Source: Bacteroidetes bacterium 43-16
Lineage (GTDB): Bacteria; Bacteroidota; Bacteroidia; Chitinophagales; Chitinophagaceae
Length of the DNA stretch: 64,000 nt
Assembly: GCA_001897525.1 (NCBI GenBank)
Contig: MKTB01000015.1
Span: 248,001 to 312,000 of the forward strand
Direction: 5' to 3'
The notes beneath the pieces are model-generated. The model searched no databases. It saw only the letters and a program-made list of their open reading frames with translations, and was not told the origin of the DNA. The position numbers were made by a program, and so were the translations under genes. Positions 17,004-25,260 of this stretch are shown piece after piece. Numbering within the stretch: the first letter of the stretch is position 1; every line of letters starts with the position of its first letter.

Positions 17004-17501
17004 CTAAGGGCAGCTACTCCCTAGGTCAAATATATACCCTCTATCATTTCTATAGAACGGCACATTAGGATCATCCGGAAAATCTGGGCCAACAATTATA
17101 TGCTTAGCAAAATCAACGATATTGCCTTTCATTGGCTGACCAGATCTGAATGTACCTCTTTTAATCCATGTGGGAATGAAATAAAAATTCAGCAACTTAG
17201 TGTCCTTATCTATTGCCGGATAAACGCTCAAAGTAATCTCATAATGCACCGACCAGGTAGCGCTAGCTTCCCATTTTTCTTTAATAATTTTCAACAAAAC
17301 CATTCCAATGGCCATATTATTCAAATCATAGGTATAAAAATTGGCGACTGTCAGATCTAATTTTTTATAGTTGTTCCGAAAATCCTCAATCTCTGCCGCG
17401 ACCTCAATCGGCCATTTAGGAGTTGGGAGCATTTTAATATCGAGCAATGTAAGTGCATCACAAATTCTGCTTAAATCGTGTAGTTGTTTTTCGTCATTCA
17501 T
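17004..17501 (-). CDS. Hypothetical protein
   Basis: A 165-residue soluble protein with no signal peptide or membrane segment. It starts with an acidic helical part and later has beta-rich segments (ITLSVYPAIDKDTKLLNFYFIPTWI), ending FDLGSSCP. I recognise no family. Base composition and codon use look somewhat more A/T-rich than the surrounding genes. It lies between the kinase operon and a small divergent gene, with its own candidate promoter, and could be recently acquired accessory sequence. The Phe/Trp-rich beta segments hint at an immunity-type or lipocalin-like fold, which is guesswork. Confidence 0.65.
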   Translation of the reverse strand: MNDEKQLHDLSRICDALTLLDIKMLPTPKWPIEVAAEIEDFRNNYKKLDLTVANFYTYDLNNMAIGMVLLKIIKEKWEASATWSVHYEITLSVYPAIDKDTKLLNFYFIPTWIKRGTFRSGQPMKGNIVDFAKHIIVGPDFPDDPNVPFYRNDRGYIFDLGSSCP

Positions 17502-17534
17502 AGATATTGAATTTTTAAGTTATTAAATCTTACT

Positions 17535-17559
17535 CAAAAGTAGGTTTGCAGGGAGCAAA
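17535..17559 (-). promoter_or_regulatory. Candidate promoter of the hypothetical gene ending at 17004
   Basis: On the minus strand TTTG (17559-17556) precedes TACTTTTG (17542-17535), a TAnnTTTG match. Box starts are 17 bp apart, slightly short of the usual spacing. The start codon is 34 bp downstream. Confidence 0.4.
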
Positions 17560-17722
17560 AAGCAAGCGTGAAAACACCCTTTTAATACCGTTAAAAGAAT
17601 GCACCAAACCCGTCAAAACACCATACGAACCATTATAACAATTAAAGACCTTCGGGTTGATGATACACACCAACCGGGAAGCCGAAAACGGAGCAGAGTA
17701 GGCAAACAATAAATTATATTTT

Positions 17723-17974
17723 ATGAATAAAGCAAACCTTAGCGTGATTGAGCAGGAAATGATCAATTTCGATTTTGCATCCTTAAAGGCTGAAGTAAGC
17801 AGTTGTCAGGAAACAATGTCCCTTAAAGCAAGTACAAAAGAAGATGTATTGACAAAAATCTGCAACATCTGGAGAAAGATCAGAACTTTTGTAAAAATCG
17901 CAGAAAAATTGCCTTTAGCGGGTAAATATATTAAGATACTGGCAGACCTGTTAGATAGCCTCTGCCCTTCTTAA
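17723..17974 (+). CDS. Small hypothetical protein with cationic amphipathic C-terminal helix
   Basis: An 83-residue protein. The first 35 residues are acidic (LSVIEQEMINFDFASLKAEV), and residues about 44-80 form a Lys/Arg-rich, strongly amphipathic stretch (NIWRKIRTFVKIAEKLPLAG then KYIKILADLLDSLC). There are three Cys. An acidic leader before a cationic helical part is the usual layout of peptide precursors such as bacteriocins, but there is no double-Gly cleavage site, and no exporter or modification gene lies nearby. The ATG at 17723 is preceded by an A/T-rich spacer without a Shine-Dalgarno. A strong terminator follows the stop. Coding status is likely, function unknown. Confidence 0.6.
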   Translation: MNKANLSVIEQEMINFDFASLKAEVSSCQETMSLKASTKEDVLTKICNIWRKIRTFVKIAEKLPLAGKYIKILADLLDSLCPS

Positions 17975-17983
17975 ATGTCTATC

Positions 17984-18023
17984 AAAAAAAGGCCCACAAT
18001 CAAAAGATCAGGGGCCTTTTTTT
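17984..18023. terminator. Bidirectional terminator
   Basis: A7-GGCCC (17984-17995) pairs with GGGCC-T7 (18012-18023). It separates the small hypothetical gene from the convergent DUF2480 gene and overlaps the last two bases of the latter's stop codon. Confidence 0.88.
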
Positions 18024-18528
18024 ATCTCTTTTTATAAACCGGTACGGTAGAGCAGGGTTCTCCGTACATCAGGCTTTTCACTACAGGTATCAGGCGTTCA
18101 CTGATCGCCAGGAAAGCGCTTTCGGACAGGGGAATATCGCCGCAACCTTTGATCACGATCCTTCCATCTGTATAGGTACTGATATCAAAAGCAGCGATAT
18201 GCTGCAGCATTAATTTTTCTTTTAATTGACCTACAGTACAATGATGAGCGGTTGCCTTGCACTGCTGTAAATGAACAGCCAGCAGCATATAGGCCCACAT
18301 CGGGATGATAGCATCTGCCGAACAATAAACGGCTACCTGCTTACCTTCATATTGTGACCAGTCTGTTTCCGGCAAGGCCGCGCGGAAGTCTTTTTCCCGC
18401 AAGATCATCCCTTTAAACAAAAAAGGAGCGATATCCAGGCCAGCATAAGTTTCCTGCCCCGGTAAAAATTGTTCTAAGTTCAAGGTCACCAGTCCGCTCT
18501 GTGCTACTTTGTTCACTATTTCTTCCAT
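18022..18528 (-). CDS. DUF2480-family protein
   Basis: A 168-residue cytoplasmic protein of the DUF2480 family, widespread in Bacteroidota and without an assigned function. Recognisable features are MEEIVNKVAQSGLVTLNLEQF at the start, FKGMILREKDFR in the first third, AVYCSADAIIPMWAYML in the centre (with a Cys-Ser next to Asp), and CGDIPLSESAFL followed by MYGEPCSTVP at the end. The conserved CGD and EPCS cysteines could be functional. A TAATTTTG box on the minus strand (18541-18534) lies so close to the start codon that the mRNA may be nearly leaderless. Confidence 0.85.
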   Translation of the reverse strand: MEEIVNKVAQSGLVTLNLEQFLPGQETYAGLDIAPFLFKGMILREKDFRAALPETDWSQYEGKQVAVYCSADAIIPMWAYMLLAVHLQQCKATAHHCTVGQLKEKLMLQHIAAFDISTYTDGRIVIKGCGDIPLSESAFLAISERLIPVVKSLMYGEPCSTVPVYKKR

Positions 18529-18595
18529 AAATGCAAAATTACGATTCGTTTTGTCAATGTACTATCCTTTATCAAGATAGCAGCATTGGTTCTTT

Positions 18596-19396
18596 TTATT
18601 TCCTTTTGATCAATGCGCCCATGGGATGTTTCAAGCCGGAAAAGCCCATCATATCCACTTTTATGCTGCCCACCAATATAGGGCTGTTGATGCGCACGGG
18701 CACCAGGTTCTGATCATCGGTCACATAGATATCCATCTTTTCCCCGCCCCTGAAAATGGTGCCTTCTACCAGCAGGGGGCGTATTTTAATGGTCTTAAAA
18801 GTACCGTATTTAGTGCTGATGGTTTCCCGGCCCATATACCGGATGTAGAGGTGATGCACTTCTCCGTCTATGAACATATCGAAAGGGATCTTCTCCCCTG
18901 GCTTGTACTGATCATAATTGATGTTACGGGCATAATATATGGCCGAAAGCACATCCTGGATACATTCCGACACGGTATATTGTTTATTGTTGGAGAAGGC
19001 CAGTTTTTGATCATGTGCAAACTTCACGGATTCTACTTTGCTGCGCCCGTTCTCATTGACGGTTCTCTGGAAGCGCCGCGGCAGCATGGTATTGGTATCT
19101 ATAAAGGATTCGTAGCGATCATCTACCTTATAGATCCAGTCATAAGATTTATAGGTCTTCCCGGCACCTATGATATGGAATACGGGCTGCCCTTCCAGGG
19201 TTTCCAGCTTTGTGGTAAAACTGGCCTGGCCTGCGGCTACCCATACGGCACTCAGGTTGTAATAAACGGTAAAGTTGACCTGCTCTCCTGCATTGATCAC
19301 TTTATTGTCTGATCCGCAAAAGCTGGACTGTGCCTGCCCTCCATAGGCTTGCACTAGCAATAAGCCACTCAATCCCCATCTCCACAAGCACTTCAT
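18596..19396 (-). CDS. DUF3108-domain exported protein
   Basis: A 266-residue protein with a signal peptide (cleavage likely after GGQA before QSSF). The mature part matches the DUF3108 family: GEQVNFTVYYNLSAVWVAAGQASFTT at the start, Y-x-SYDWIYKVDDRYESFID in the middle, CIQDVLSAIYYAR, and the block FRGGEKMDIYVTDDQNLVPVRI near the end. The fold is a closed beta-structure related to lipid-binding envelope proteins; the function in Bacteroidota is not settled. The gene starts 12 bp after the TPR gene stop, so the two are co-transcribed. Confidence 0.87.
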   Translation of the reverse strand: MKCLWRWGLSGLLLVQAYGGQAQSSFCGSDNKVINAGEQVNFTVYYNLSAVWVAAGQASFTTKLETLEGQPVFHIIGAGKTYKSYDWIYKVDDRYESFIDTNTMLPRRFQRTVNENGRSKVESVKFAHDQKLAFSNNKQYTVSECIQDVLSAIYYARNINYDQYKPGEKIPFDMFIDGEVHHLYIRYMGRETISTKYGTFKTIKIRPLLVEGTIFRGGEKMDIYVTDDQNLVPVRINSPILVGSIKVDMMGFSGLKHPMGALIKRK

Positions 19397-19408
19397 ATGT
19401 AATCTGTA

Positions 19409-21247
19409 TTAAGTCTTAGGGTTAGATAAAGCTTCAAAGCGCGCCCTGGCCTGCTGCACAAAGCTGCTGCCCGGGTATTTCAGGACGAGGTTTTCATACT
19501 CGGCCTTTGCTTTCTCTTTATCTTTGTACCGCTTTTCATAAATTTCTGCCAGGCGCATGCAGGCATCATCTGCCAGCACATCGTCGCCATATTTATCCTG
19601 GATCACCTTCAACTGTATTACGGCCTTATCATAATCCTGCATTTTCATGGCTATATTGGCCCTTTGCAGATGAATATCATCCTGCAGATCATTGTCGGGA
19701 TATGCTTTGGAGAGGCTGTCCAGCAACTGGTCTGCTTCGGCATATTTATGCTGGAACTGCAGCAAGTCCGCTTTGGCAAAACGGCTCAATGCTTCAAAGT
19801 TTTTATCCTCGGGTGTATTTTCTGTGATGAGCACAGAAAGGTATAGGGCATCATTGGCGATCAATTCTGTGGTGGAGGCTTTGAGGACAGAGAGCTGCCC
19901 CTGGGCATACTCAAAATCGCCCCGGTAGTAGGAAAGTTTGGCATTCCTGAAGCGGGCTTCCTCGCCCAGCATATCTTCTTTAAATGCTTTGTCTACCTGG
20001 CTGTAGAGCAAGGCGGCCTGCCATATATTGCCCAGCAGGACCTGGTAGTCGCCCATATCTAATTGTGCTTCGCCTCTCAGCTCGGCAGGTATATAAGCCG
20101 TGTTGATGCACACCTGCAAGGTGTCAATGGCGGCCTGGGGCTGATCGGCATACAGGGCCAGGGTTTTGGCATAGCCCAGGATAGCTTTCCCGTTTTTCAA
20201 ATCAGGATATTCTGTAAAAAATTCTTTATATTCTGCCAATATCTTAGTCACATTGTCCTGCTGCACCGGGAAGGTCTGTTCCAGCTTTCTTTGACGTAGG
20301 TCGAGTATCGCCTGCATGGCAGATGGCCTCAATGGATTTTGCCGGGGTAATTTTTTCAGATAATCCAGGCCTTGCAGGGCATGTTCCCACTCTTCTTTCT
20401 GGTATTGCTCTACAGCCCAGTTATAGACCATTTTCCCGTCCTGCGCCTGCTCCTGGTCGAGTTTAATAATATCTTTCAACTGCTCAGATTTATCGCCTTT
20501 ACCGGATTGCAGCCAGGTAAAGAGTTCGCGCCACAGGTAGTTGCCCGGCTCTTCTTTCAGTTTCCGGGATACAGCATTTTCGGCTTTCTTTTGCTTCTTA
20601 GGGTTATTGTTGATCACGCTTTCCATAGCCTGCTTGGCATTTTCCATACCATAGGGGCGCACGGCCAGCGAGAGCAGCAGCATATCCAGTGCCTTATCGG
20701 TCTCTCCTTTAGCATCATAAAGTATGGCCAGCTCATAGGCAAAGGCATAAGGGTTATTTATTTTCTGCTGGAAGGCTTCATAGGTTTTGAGCTCATAATC
20801 GGTGTAGCCAAAATAGCGGAAAGCAGCAGCCAGGCCGGTGGCCTGGAATTCATTGCCCACCATCAGGGAGATGGCCTCCTGGAAGGTTTTTTCGCCTTGT
20901 TTCTTATCGCCTTTCAAGACCTGGGCCTGCCCTTTATCTACCCAGATGGACAGGTCTTCTTTGCGGATCCGGGTCATGTACTGGCTTAAAGCAATGGCGG
21001 TATCATAAGATTTGAGTTCGATGAGCGCTTTGTAATAGCTGTCATAATATTTTTTATCATAGGGAGCCATCTGGAACAGTTGCCCCAGCAAGGGCATCGC
21101 GCTCTTATAGTCTTTCTGGGAAAGGAAAGAAAAAGCATCTTTTTCCATTTCCATAATGCCTCCACCCTGCGCATAGCTGTTGCCGGAAACGCAGCAGGTA
21201 CCTATGACCAATAATAAGCCTGTAATTATTTTATGAAATGCTTTCAT
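19409..21247 (-). CDS. Exported TPR-repeat protein
   Basis: A 612-residue protein with a signal peptide (MKAFHKIITGLLLVIGTCCVSGNSYA before QGGG) from the ATG at 21247; an upstream start at 21292 would add 15 polar residues. It contains many tetratricopeptide repeats across the whole chain, clearest near the C-terminus (ADQLLDSLSKAYPDNDLQDD, YDKAVIQLKVIQDKYGDD and KAKAEYENLVLKYPGSSF), the last resembling YbgF/BamD-like repeats. It probably acts as a periplasmic scaffold. It is first gene of a two-gene operon with the DUF3108 protein, which suggests a shared envelope role. Confidence 0.87.
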   Translation of the reverse strand: MKAFHKIITGLLLVIGTCCVSGNSYAQGGGIMEMEKDAFSFLSQKDYKSAMPLLGQLFQMAPYDKKYYDSYYKALIELKSYDTAIALSQYMTRIRKEDLSIWVDKGQAQVLKGDKKQGEKTFQEAISLMVGNEFQATGLAAAFRYFGYTDYELKTYEAFQQKINNPYAFAYELAILYDAKGETDKALDMLLLSLAVRPYGMENAKQAMESVINNNPKKQKKAENAVSRKLKEEPGNYLWRELFTWLQSGKGDKSEQLKDIIKLDQEQAQDGKMVYNWAVEQYQKEEWEHALQGLDYLKKLPRQNPLRPSAMQAILDLRQRKLEQTFPVQQDNVTKILAEYKEFFTEYPDLKNGKAILGYAKTLALYADQPQAAIDTLQVCINTAYIPAELRGEAQLDMGDYQVLLGNIWQAALLYSQVDKAFKEDMLGEEARFRNAKLSYYRGDFEYAQGQLSVLKASTTELIANDALYLSVLITENTPEDKNFEALSRFAKADLLQFQHKYAEADQLLDSLSKAYPDNDLQDDIHLQRANIAMKMQDYDKAVIQLKVIQDKYGDDVLADDACMRLAEIYEKRYKDKEKAKAEYENLVLKYPGSSFVQQARARFEALSNPKT

Positions 21248-21352
21248 TGAATGTTTTCTACCCGGAATTTTCTTATCCGTTAAAAATACCAAGATTTAGG
21301 CTTTTTACCAGTAAACCGGCTGTTAAATTAATTTTTGTACCCTGCCGCAAAG

Positions 21353-21383
21353 AAAAAAGCGTTGAACCGGTGGTCCAACGCTT
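21353..21383 (-). terminator. Terminator of the thioredoxin-like gene
   Basis: On the minus strand AAAGCGTTGGACC pairs with GGTTCAACGCTTT (one mismatch), followed by a T-rich run (TTTTTTC). It lies 21 bp after the stop at 21404. Confidence 0.8.
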
Positions 21384-21403
21384 TCCTATTCTGCCGCTAA
21401 AAA

Positions 21404-22843
21404 CTAGCTTTTCTTTTTCTTCATATCTATATCGTGATCGATCACTGCTTTGATGGAAGTAGCTCCCAGCTTCTTACCAATGATCTTTTTGTCTTTATCC
21501 AGTACATAGATCACCGGTGTTGCATAGACATCATAGAGTTCTCTGAACTTACCTATATTGTTGGCATCTACCAAGGTAACCCAATCGCTTATGTTCCATT
21601 TCTGGTAGATCTCGCGGATATCATTACCACCTTCAACTTTGGTAGGGACAGATATCACCTGTACGCCCAGTTTCTTCAGTTCTTTTTTATAGAGGTCTAC
21701 CACTTTAGGCATTTCTTCCATACAGTGTCCACAGTTTGATGCCCAGAAGGCCACGATGGTATAAGGTGAATTAGTGGCTTTGGTAATGTCTACATCCTGT
21801 AGCGTGGCTAAATCCTGGAGGACCAGTTCCGGGGCTTTGCTGCCTAAAACGTTTGGCGCTATTTTCTCGGCCCTGTCCTGGTAGCGTGCAATAGCTGCTG
21901 AATCCAGCCAATAAGCTTTTCCTTTGGAATAATAGTTTTCTACCAGGTGTACAAATGAGGCATCTACTCCCATCATTTTATTATCTACGGTCCAGTTGCC
22001 TAACCAGTGTAATACGTATTTATAGAGTTCTTTGGCCGGTTCTGCACGTTTCAGGAGCTTATCCATCTCGTAATTAATAGAATCCGGGATCGGGTACACC
22101 AGGTTATTAAAATATTCACCTAAGCGGCCGTCTAATAAGGCGGTCTTGATGAGGCGGTTATCATTAAAATCGAATTTATCCCAGAAGTGCTGCTTGTAAT
22201 AACGAAGTGCGTAGAGGGAGTCTACCGTTTTCCCGTCTTCCAGGTAATGCTTTTCTTTAGGCATATCCGGCGCATCCATGGCATTAAATATCTGCGACAA
22301 GAGATTACCCGGGTTTTTCGCTACATAAGCTCTGCGGTATGCTTTTTCCTCTTCTACAACTTTATTGAATTTAACCTCCAGCTTGGAAGAGTCCGACTTT
22401 TTCTTAGCCAGTTTCAGCTCGTCTCTAAGCTTATTACGCTCTTTTTGAAACACGGCCATTTTATCTTCATGTACTTCAAAGTCCTTATTGATCTGGTTTT
22501 GCCTGAAATGGGCTTTATGCCCGGTATCTACCGTTATATCTACATTATAGCCATTGTCGAGCAGAAAATGAAAGTATTTGGTATTGCCGTCATACATGAC
22601 CATATGCATGCCGCCCAGGATGCTGTCTGTTCTTTGAAAGGTCGCTTTCGTACCCCCGACCACGGTTGCCGAATCCAATTTGTAAATGGTAGGCAGCCCT
22701 TTACCAAAATAGTGTGCGATATACACTTTCTGGTCTTTGATGGGCTGATCAAATTTTACGTCTACTTTATAGCCGTATTGCTTTTGTGCAACAACCGCCA
22801 ATGCTCCCAAGCCGAGCAGTGCAGTCATGAGTAATTTCTTCAT
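21404..22843 (-). CDS. TlpA/ResA-like thioredoxin-family protein with long N-terminal domain
   Basis: A 479-residue exported protein with a signal peptide ending AVVA before QKQ. The N-terminal 330 residues combine a DUF4369-like beta domain (TIYKLDSATVVGGTKATF) with a helical DUF5106-like part. Residues about 340-479 form a thioredoxin fold of the AhpC/TSA-TlpA type with active site CGHC in FWASNCGHCMEEMPKV and the cis-Pro motif ATPVIYVLD. It likely works as a periplasmic thiol-disulfide reductant. This layout is very common in Bacteroidota; a specific partner is not evident here. It is divergently arranged to rlmD and ends in its own terminator. Confidence 0.88.
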   Translation of the reverse strand: MKKLLMTALLGLGALAVVAQKQYGYKVDVKFDQPIKDQKVYIAHYFGKGLPTIYKLDSATVVGGTKATFQRTDSILGGMHMVMYDGNTKYFHFLLDNGYNVDITVDTGHKAHFRQNQINKDFEVHEDKMAVFQKERNKLRDELKLAKKKSDSSKLEVKFNKVVEEEKAYRRAYVAKNPGNLLSQIFNAMDAPDMPKEKHYLEDGKTVDSLYALRYYKQHFWDKFDFNDNRLIKTALLDGRLGEYFNNLVYPIPDSINYEMDKLLKRAEPAKELYKYVLHWLGNWTVDNKMMGVDASFVHLVENYYSKGKAYWLDSAAIARYQDRAEKIAPNVLGSKAPELVLQDLATLQDVDITKATNSPYTIVAFWASNCGHCMEEMPKVVDLYKKELKKLGVQVISVPTKVEGGNDIREIYQKWNISDWVTLVDANNIGKFRELYDVYATPVIYVLDKDKKIIGKKLGATSIKAVIDHDIDMKKKKS

Positions 22844-22936
22844 GCGTTTCTTAAATCAAAGATTTTATATTTCTTCTAAAATGAACAAATAGCCAAAGCT
22901 ATTAAACTATCTTTTTACCTAAACAAAAATTCGAGT

Positions 22937-22944
22937 TAAATTTG
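22937..22944 (+). promoter_or_regulatory. Candidate -7 box (TAAATTTG) of rlmD
   Basis: TAAATTTG fits TAnnTTTG and ends 29 bp before the TTG start codon at 22974. No clear -33 element is seen. Confidence 0.45.
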
Positions 22945-22973
22945 CTTTTTCTGATTAAACACAAAAATACAAA

Positions 22974-24389
22974 TTGGCTCGTAAAAACAAAAAGACCGCG
23001 GTAAAAGGCATAAGGTTGGAAAAATATGCAGCGGAAGGTAAGTGTATTGCCCACCTGGAAGATGGCAAGACCCTGATGGTCGAGGGTGGTATACCCGGTG
23101 ATATAGCCGAAGTTTTTGTCTTCAAAAACAAGAAAAGTTATGCAGAAGCAAAGGTATTGCGTATTGAAACGCCTGCTCCTGACCGCTTAACGCCTTTCTG
23201 TGAACATTTCGGATTATGCGGTGGCTGTAAGTGGCAGATGCTGCCTTACGAACAGCAATTAGTGTATAAACAGCAACAGGTTAAAGATCAGTTAACAAGG
23301 ATCGGGCATATTGATCTGCCCGAATTTGAACCGATTTCGGGCTCTGAGCGTACACAATTTTACCGCAACAAGCTTGAGTTCACTTTTTCTACCCAGCAAT
23401 ACCTGAGTAAAGAGGTACTGGATGCGGCAGAAGGTGCCTTTATAGAACGTAAACCGGCGCTTGGCTTCCATGCTCCCGGTATGTTTGATAAGGTGGTGGA
23501 CATTGATACCTGCTACCTGCAGGATGAACCTTCCAACAAGGTGAAGAACCTGTTGAGAAAGCTTGCTTTTGAACATGATCTGCCTTTCTATGACTTCAAG
23601 CAACAGGAAGGCTGGCTGCGCAATGTTATTGTACGTGTAGCTACTACGGGAGAGGTGATGGTCAACCTGATCGTTCACCACAATCGACCGGAGCTGTTCC
23701 TGCTTTTAGATGCACTTGATGAGCAGATCCCGGAGATCTCTTCGCTGAACTATACCATCAATCCCAAACGTAATGATACGATCTATGACCTTGAGGTAGT
23801 GTGCTATAAAGGCAAGGCTTATATTGAAGAGTACCTGGAGCATTTCAAGTTCAAGATCTCTCCTAAATCTTTTTTCCAGACCAACAGCAGGCAGGCGGAG
23901 AAGCTGTACCAGATCACCCGGGAATTTGCCGGGCTGACGGGTTCGGAGGTTTTGTATGACCTGTATTGCGGTACGGGAAGTATCGGGATTTTCTTATCTC
24001 AGCAGGCCAAGCGTGTGGTGGGTATAGAAGTGGTGGAAGATGCAATCAAAGATGCTAAGATCAATGCTGCATGGAACAACCTGGAGCATTGCGATTTCTA
24101 TGCAGGTGATGTTTCAGATATAGCTACGGACGAGTTTTTTGAAAAGCATGGCAAACCGGATGTGATCATTACCGATCCGCCAAGGGCAGGTATGCATGAA
24201 AAACTGGTGAATCAATTGCTCAAAATGCGTGCACCAAGGGTGGTCTATGTTAGTTGTAATCCTGCGACACAGGCCAGGGACCTGCAATTGCTGGATGCGG
24301 CCTATGAGGTCAAAAGAGTGCGGCCGGTAGATATGTTCCCGCATACCCATCATATTGAGAATGTAGTATTGCTGGAATTGAGGAAATAA
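22974..24389 (+). CDS. rlmD: 23S rRNA (uracil-C5)-methyltransferase RlmD-type
   Basis: A 471-residue rRNA/tRNA m5U methyltransferase. It has an N-terminal TRAM domain (about 9-65), an iron-sulfur cluster motif with C76, C82 and C85 (CEHFGLCGGCKW) plus a later Cys (DIDTCYLQ), and a C-terminal SAM-dependent methyltransferase domain with LYDLYCGTGSIGIFL, DPPRAG and the catalytic SCNPATQARDL. The TTG at 22974 is the start: an in-frame TAA lies six codons upstream (22956-22958), there is no ATG between, and the N-terminus MARKNKK fits homologues. RlmD versus the related RlmC/TrmA is judged by the TRAM domain and the cluster motif. Confidence 0.92.
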   Translation: MARKNKKTAVKGIRLEKYAAEGKCIAHLEDGKTLMVEGGIPGDIAEVFVFKNKKSYAEAKVLRIETPAPDRLTPFCEHFGLCGGCKWQMLPYEQQLVYKQQQVKDQLTRIGHIDLPEFEPISGSERTQFYRNKLEFTFSTQQYLSKEVLDAAEGAFIERKPALGFHAPGMFDKVVDIDTCYLQDEPSNKVKNLLRKLAFEHDLPFYDFKQQEGWLRNVIVRVATTGEVMVNLIVHHNRPELFLLLDALDEQIPEISSLNYTINPKRNDTIYDLEVVCYKGKAYIEEYLEHFKFKISPKSFFQTNSRQAEKLYQITREFAGLTGSEVLYDLYCGTGSIGIFLSQQAKRVVGIEVVEDAIKDAKINAAWNNLEHCDFYAGDVSDIATDEFFEKHGKPDVIITDPPRAGMHEKLVNQLLKMRAPRVVYVSCNPATQARDLQLLDAAYEVKRVRPVDMFPHTHHIENVVLLELRK

Positions 24390-24404
24390 TTCCTTTAAAC
24401 GCTA

Positions 24405-24443
24405 AAAAAGCCATCTTTCTTTATCCGGGAAAGATGGCTTTTT
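24405..24443. terminator. Bidirectional terminator between rlmD and aat
   Basis: A5-GCCATCTTTC (24405-24419) pairs with GAAAGATGGC-T5 (24429-24443). It lies between the convergent rlmD and aat genes. Confidence 0.9.
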
Positions 24444-24476
24444 CATTATAAAATTATTTGTCCAATTGATGCACCC

Positions 24477-25121
24477 TTACTTTTCCAGGCGTTCCAGTAA
24501 ATCCAGGAACGCTTGCCTGGGCAGGAGTTCTGCACCCATGCTCATCAAATGTGGGTTCTCGACCTGGCAATCGATCAGCTTATAATCATACCGGGTACAC
24601 AAATGGATCAAAGCGGCCTTGGAAGCATTAGGCACCAGGCTAAACATACTCTCTCCGCAAAATACGGCTCCCTGCTCTATCCCATACAAGCCTCCGACTA
24701 ATCGTTCTCCCTGCCATACTTCTATAGAGGAGGCATGACCTAAGGTATGCATTTGCTTATAGGCTGCCTGCATCTCCTCCACAATCCAGGTACCGTCCTG
24801 GTCGGGACGAAAAACACCGGCACAGTGTTCAATCACCTGATCAAAGGCCTGGTTGCGTGTGATCGTAAACACCTGTTTTTTCAATAGCTGCTGCATGCTT
24901 TTGGAGATTTTGATCTTATCCGGGAAGATCACGCAACGCTCCCCGGGGCAGAACCAGCAGATAGGCTCGTCTTCATTGTACCAGGGAAAGATCCCGGAAC
25001 GGTATGCTTTCAGTAAAGTTTCAGGCGCTAAATTGCCACCTACGGCCAGTAATCCCGATTCATCTGCCTGCCCGGGATCGGGGAATTGATCAAACTCTGC
25101 TGATAAAAAAAATATGGCCAT
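24477..25121 (-). CDS. aat: Leucyl/phenylalanyl-tRNA-protein transferase
   Basis: A 214-residue Aat enzyme, which moves Leu or Phe from tRNA to the N-terminus of proteins with N-terminal Lys or Arg and so marks them for ClpAP degradation. Family motifs are visible: FPDPGQADESGLLAVGGNL near the N-terminus, AYRSGIFPWYNEDEPICWFCPGERCVIF, GTWIVEEMQAAY, GHASSIEVWQGERLVGGLYG and CGESMFSLVPNASKAAL. ATG at 25121 (MAIFFLSAEFDQFP) was chosen over an upstream start at 25166 that would add 15 unlikely residues. The nearest minus-strand gene upstream is separated by a terminator. Confidence 0.95.
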   Translation of the reverse strand: MAIFFLSAEFDQFPDPGQADESGLLAVGGNLAPETLLKAYRSGIFPWYNEDEPICWFCPGERCVIFPDKIKISKSMQQLLKKQVFTITRNQAFDQVIEHCAGVFRPDQDGTWIVEEMQAAYKQMHTLGHASSIEVWQGERLVGGLYGIEQGAVFCGESMFSLVPNASKAALIHLCTRYDYKLIDCQVENPHLMSMGAELLPRQAFLDLLERLEK

Positions 25122-25169
25122 TTGCTGCTGATGCTTTGTTGCTACCCGCAAAAATACAGGAAACAAAAG

Positions 25170-25214
25170 AAGAACCGTTTACCGGGAGCATAATGCTTCC
25201 GGCAAACGGTTCTT
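25170..25214 (-). terminator. Terminator of the T9SS cargo gene
   Basis: AAGAACCGTTTACCGG (25170-25185) pairs with CCGGCAAACGGTTCTT (25199-25214), with one A/C mismatch. It is 46 bp after the stop of the minus-strand cargo gene; the following minus-strand sequence is T-rich. Confidence 0.75.
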
Positions 25215-25260
25215 AAAACACTACTCATTCAAGGTTGGCGATACCCGTCCTCGGTTGATT

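Noticed and set aside
17530-17766. A 78-codon minus-strand frame between the two unknown genes
   Set aside because: It overlaps the start of the better plus-strand gene and the promoter of the other, and its composition is not protein-like.
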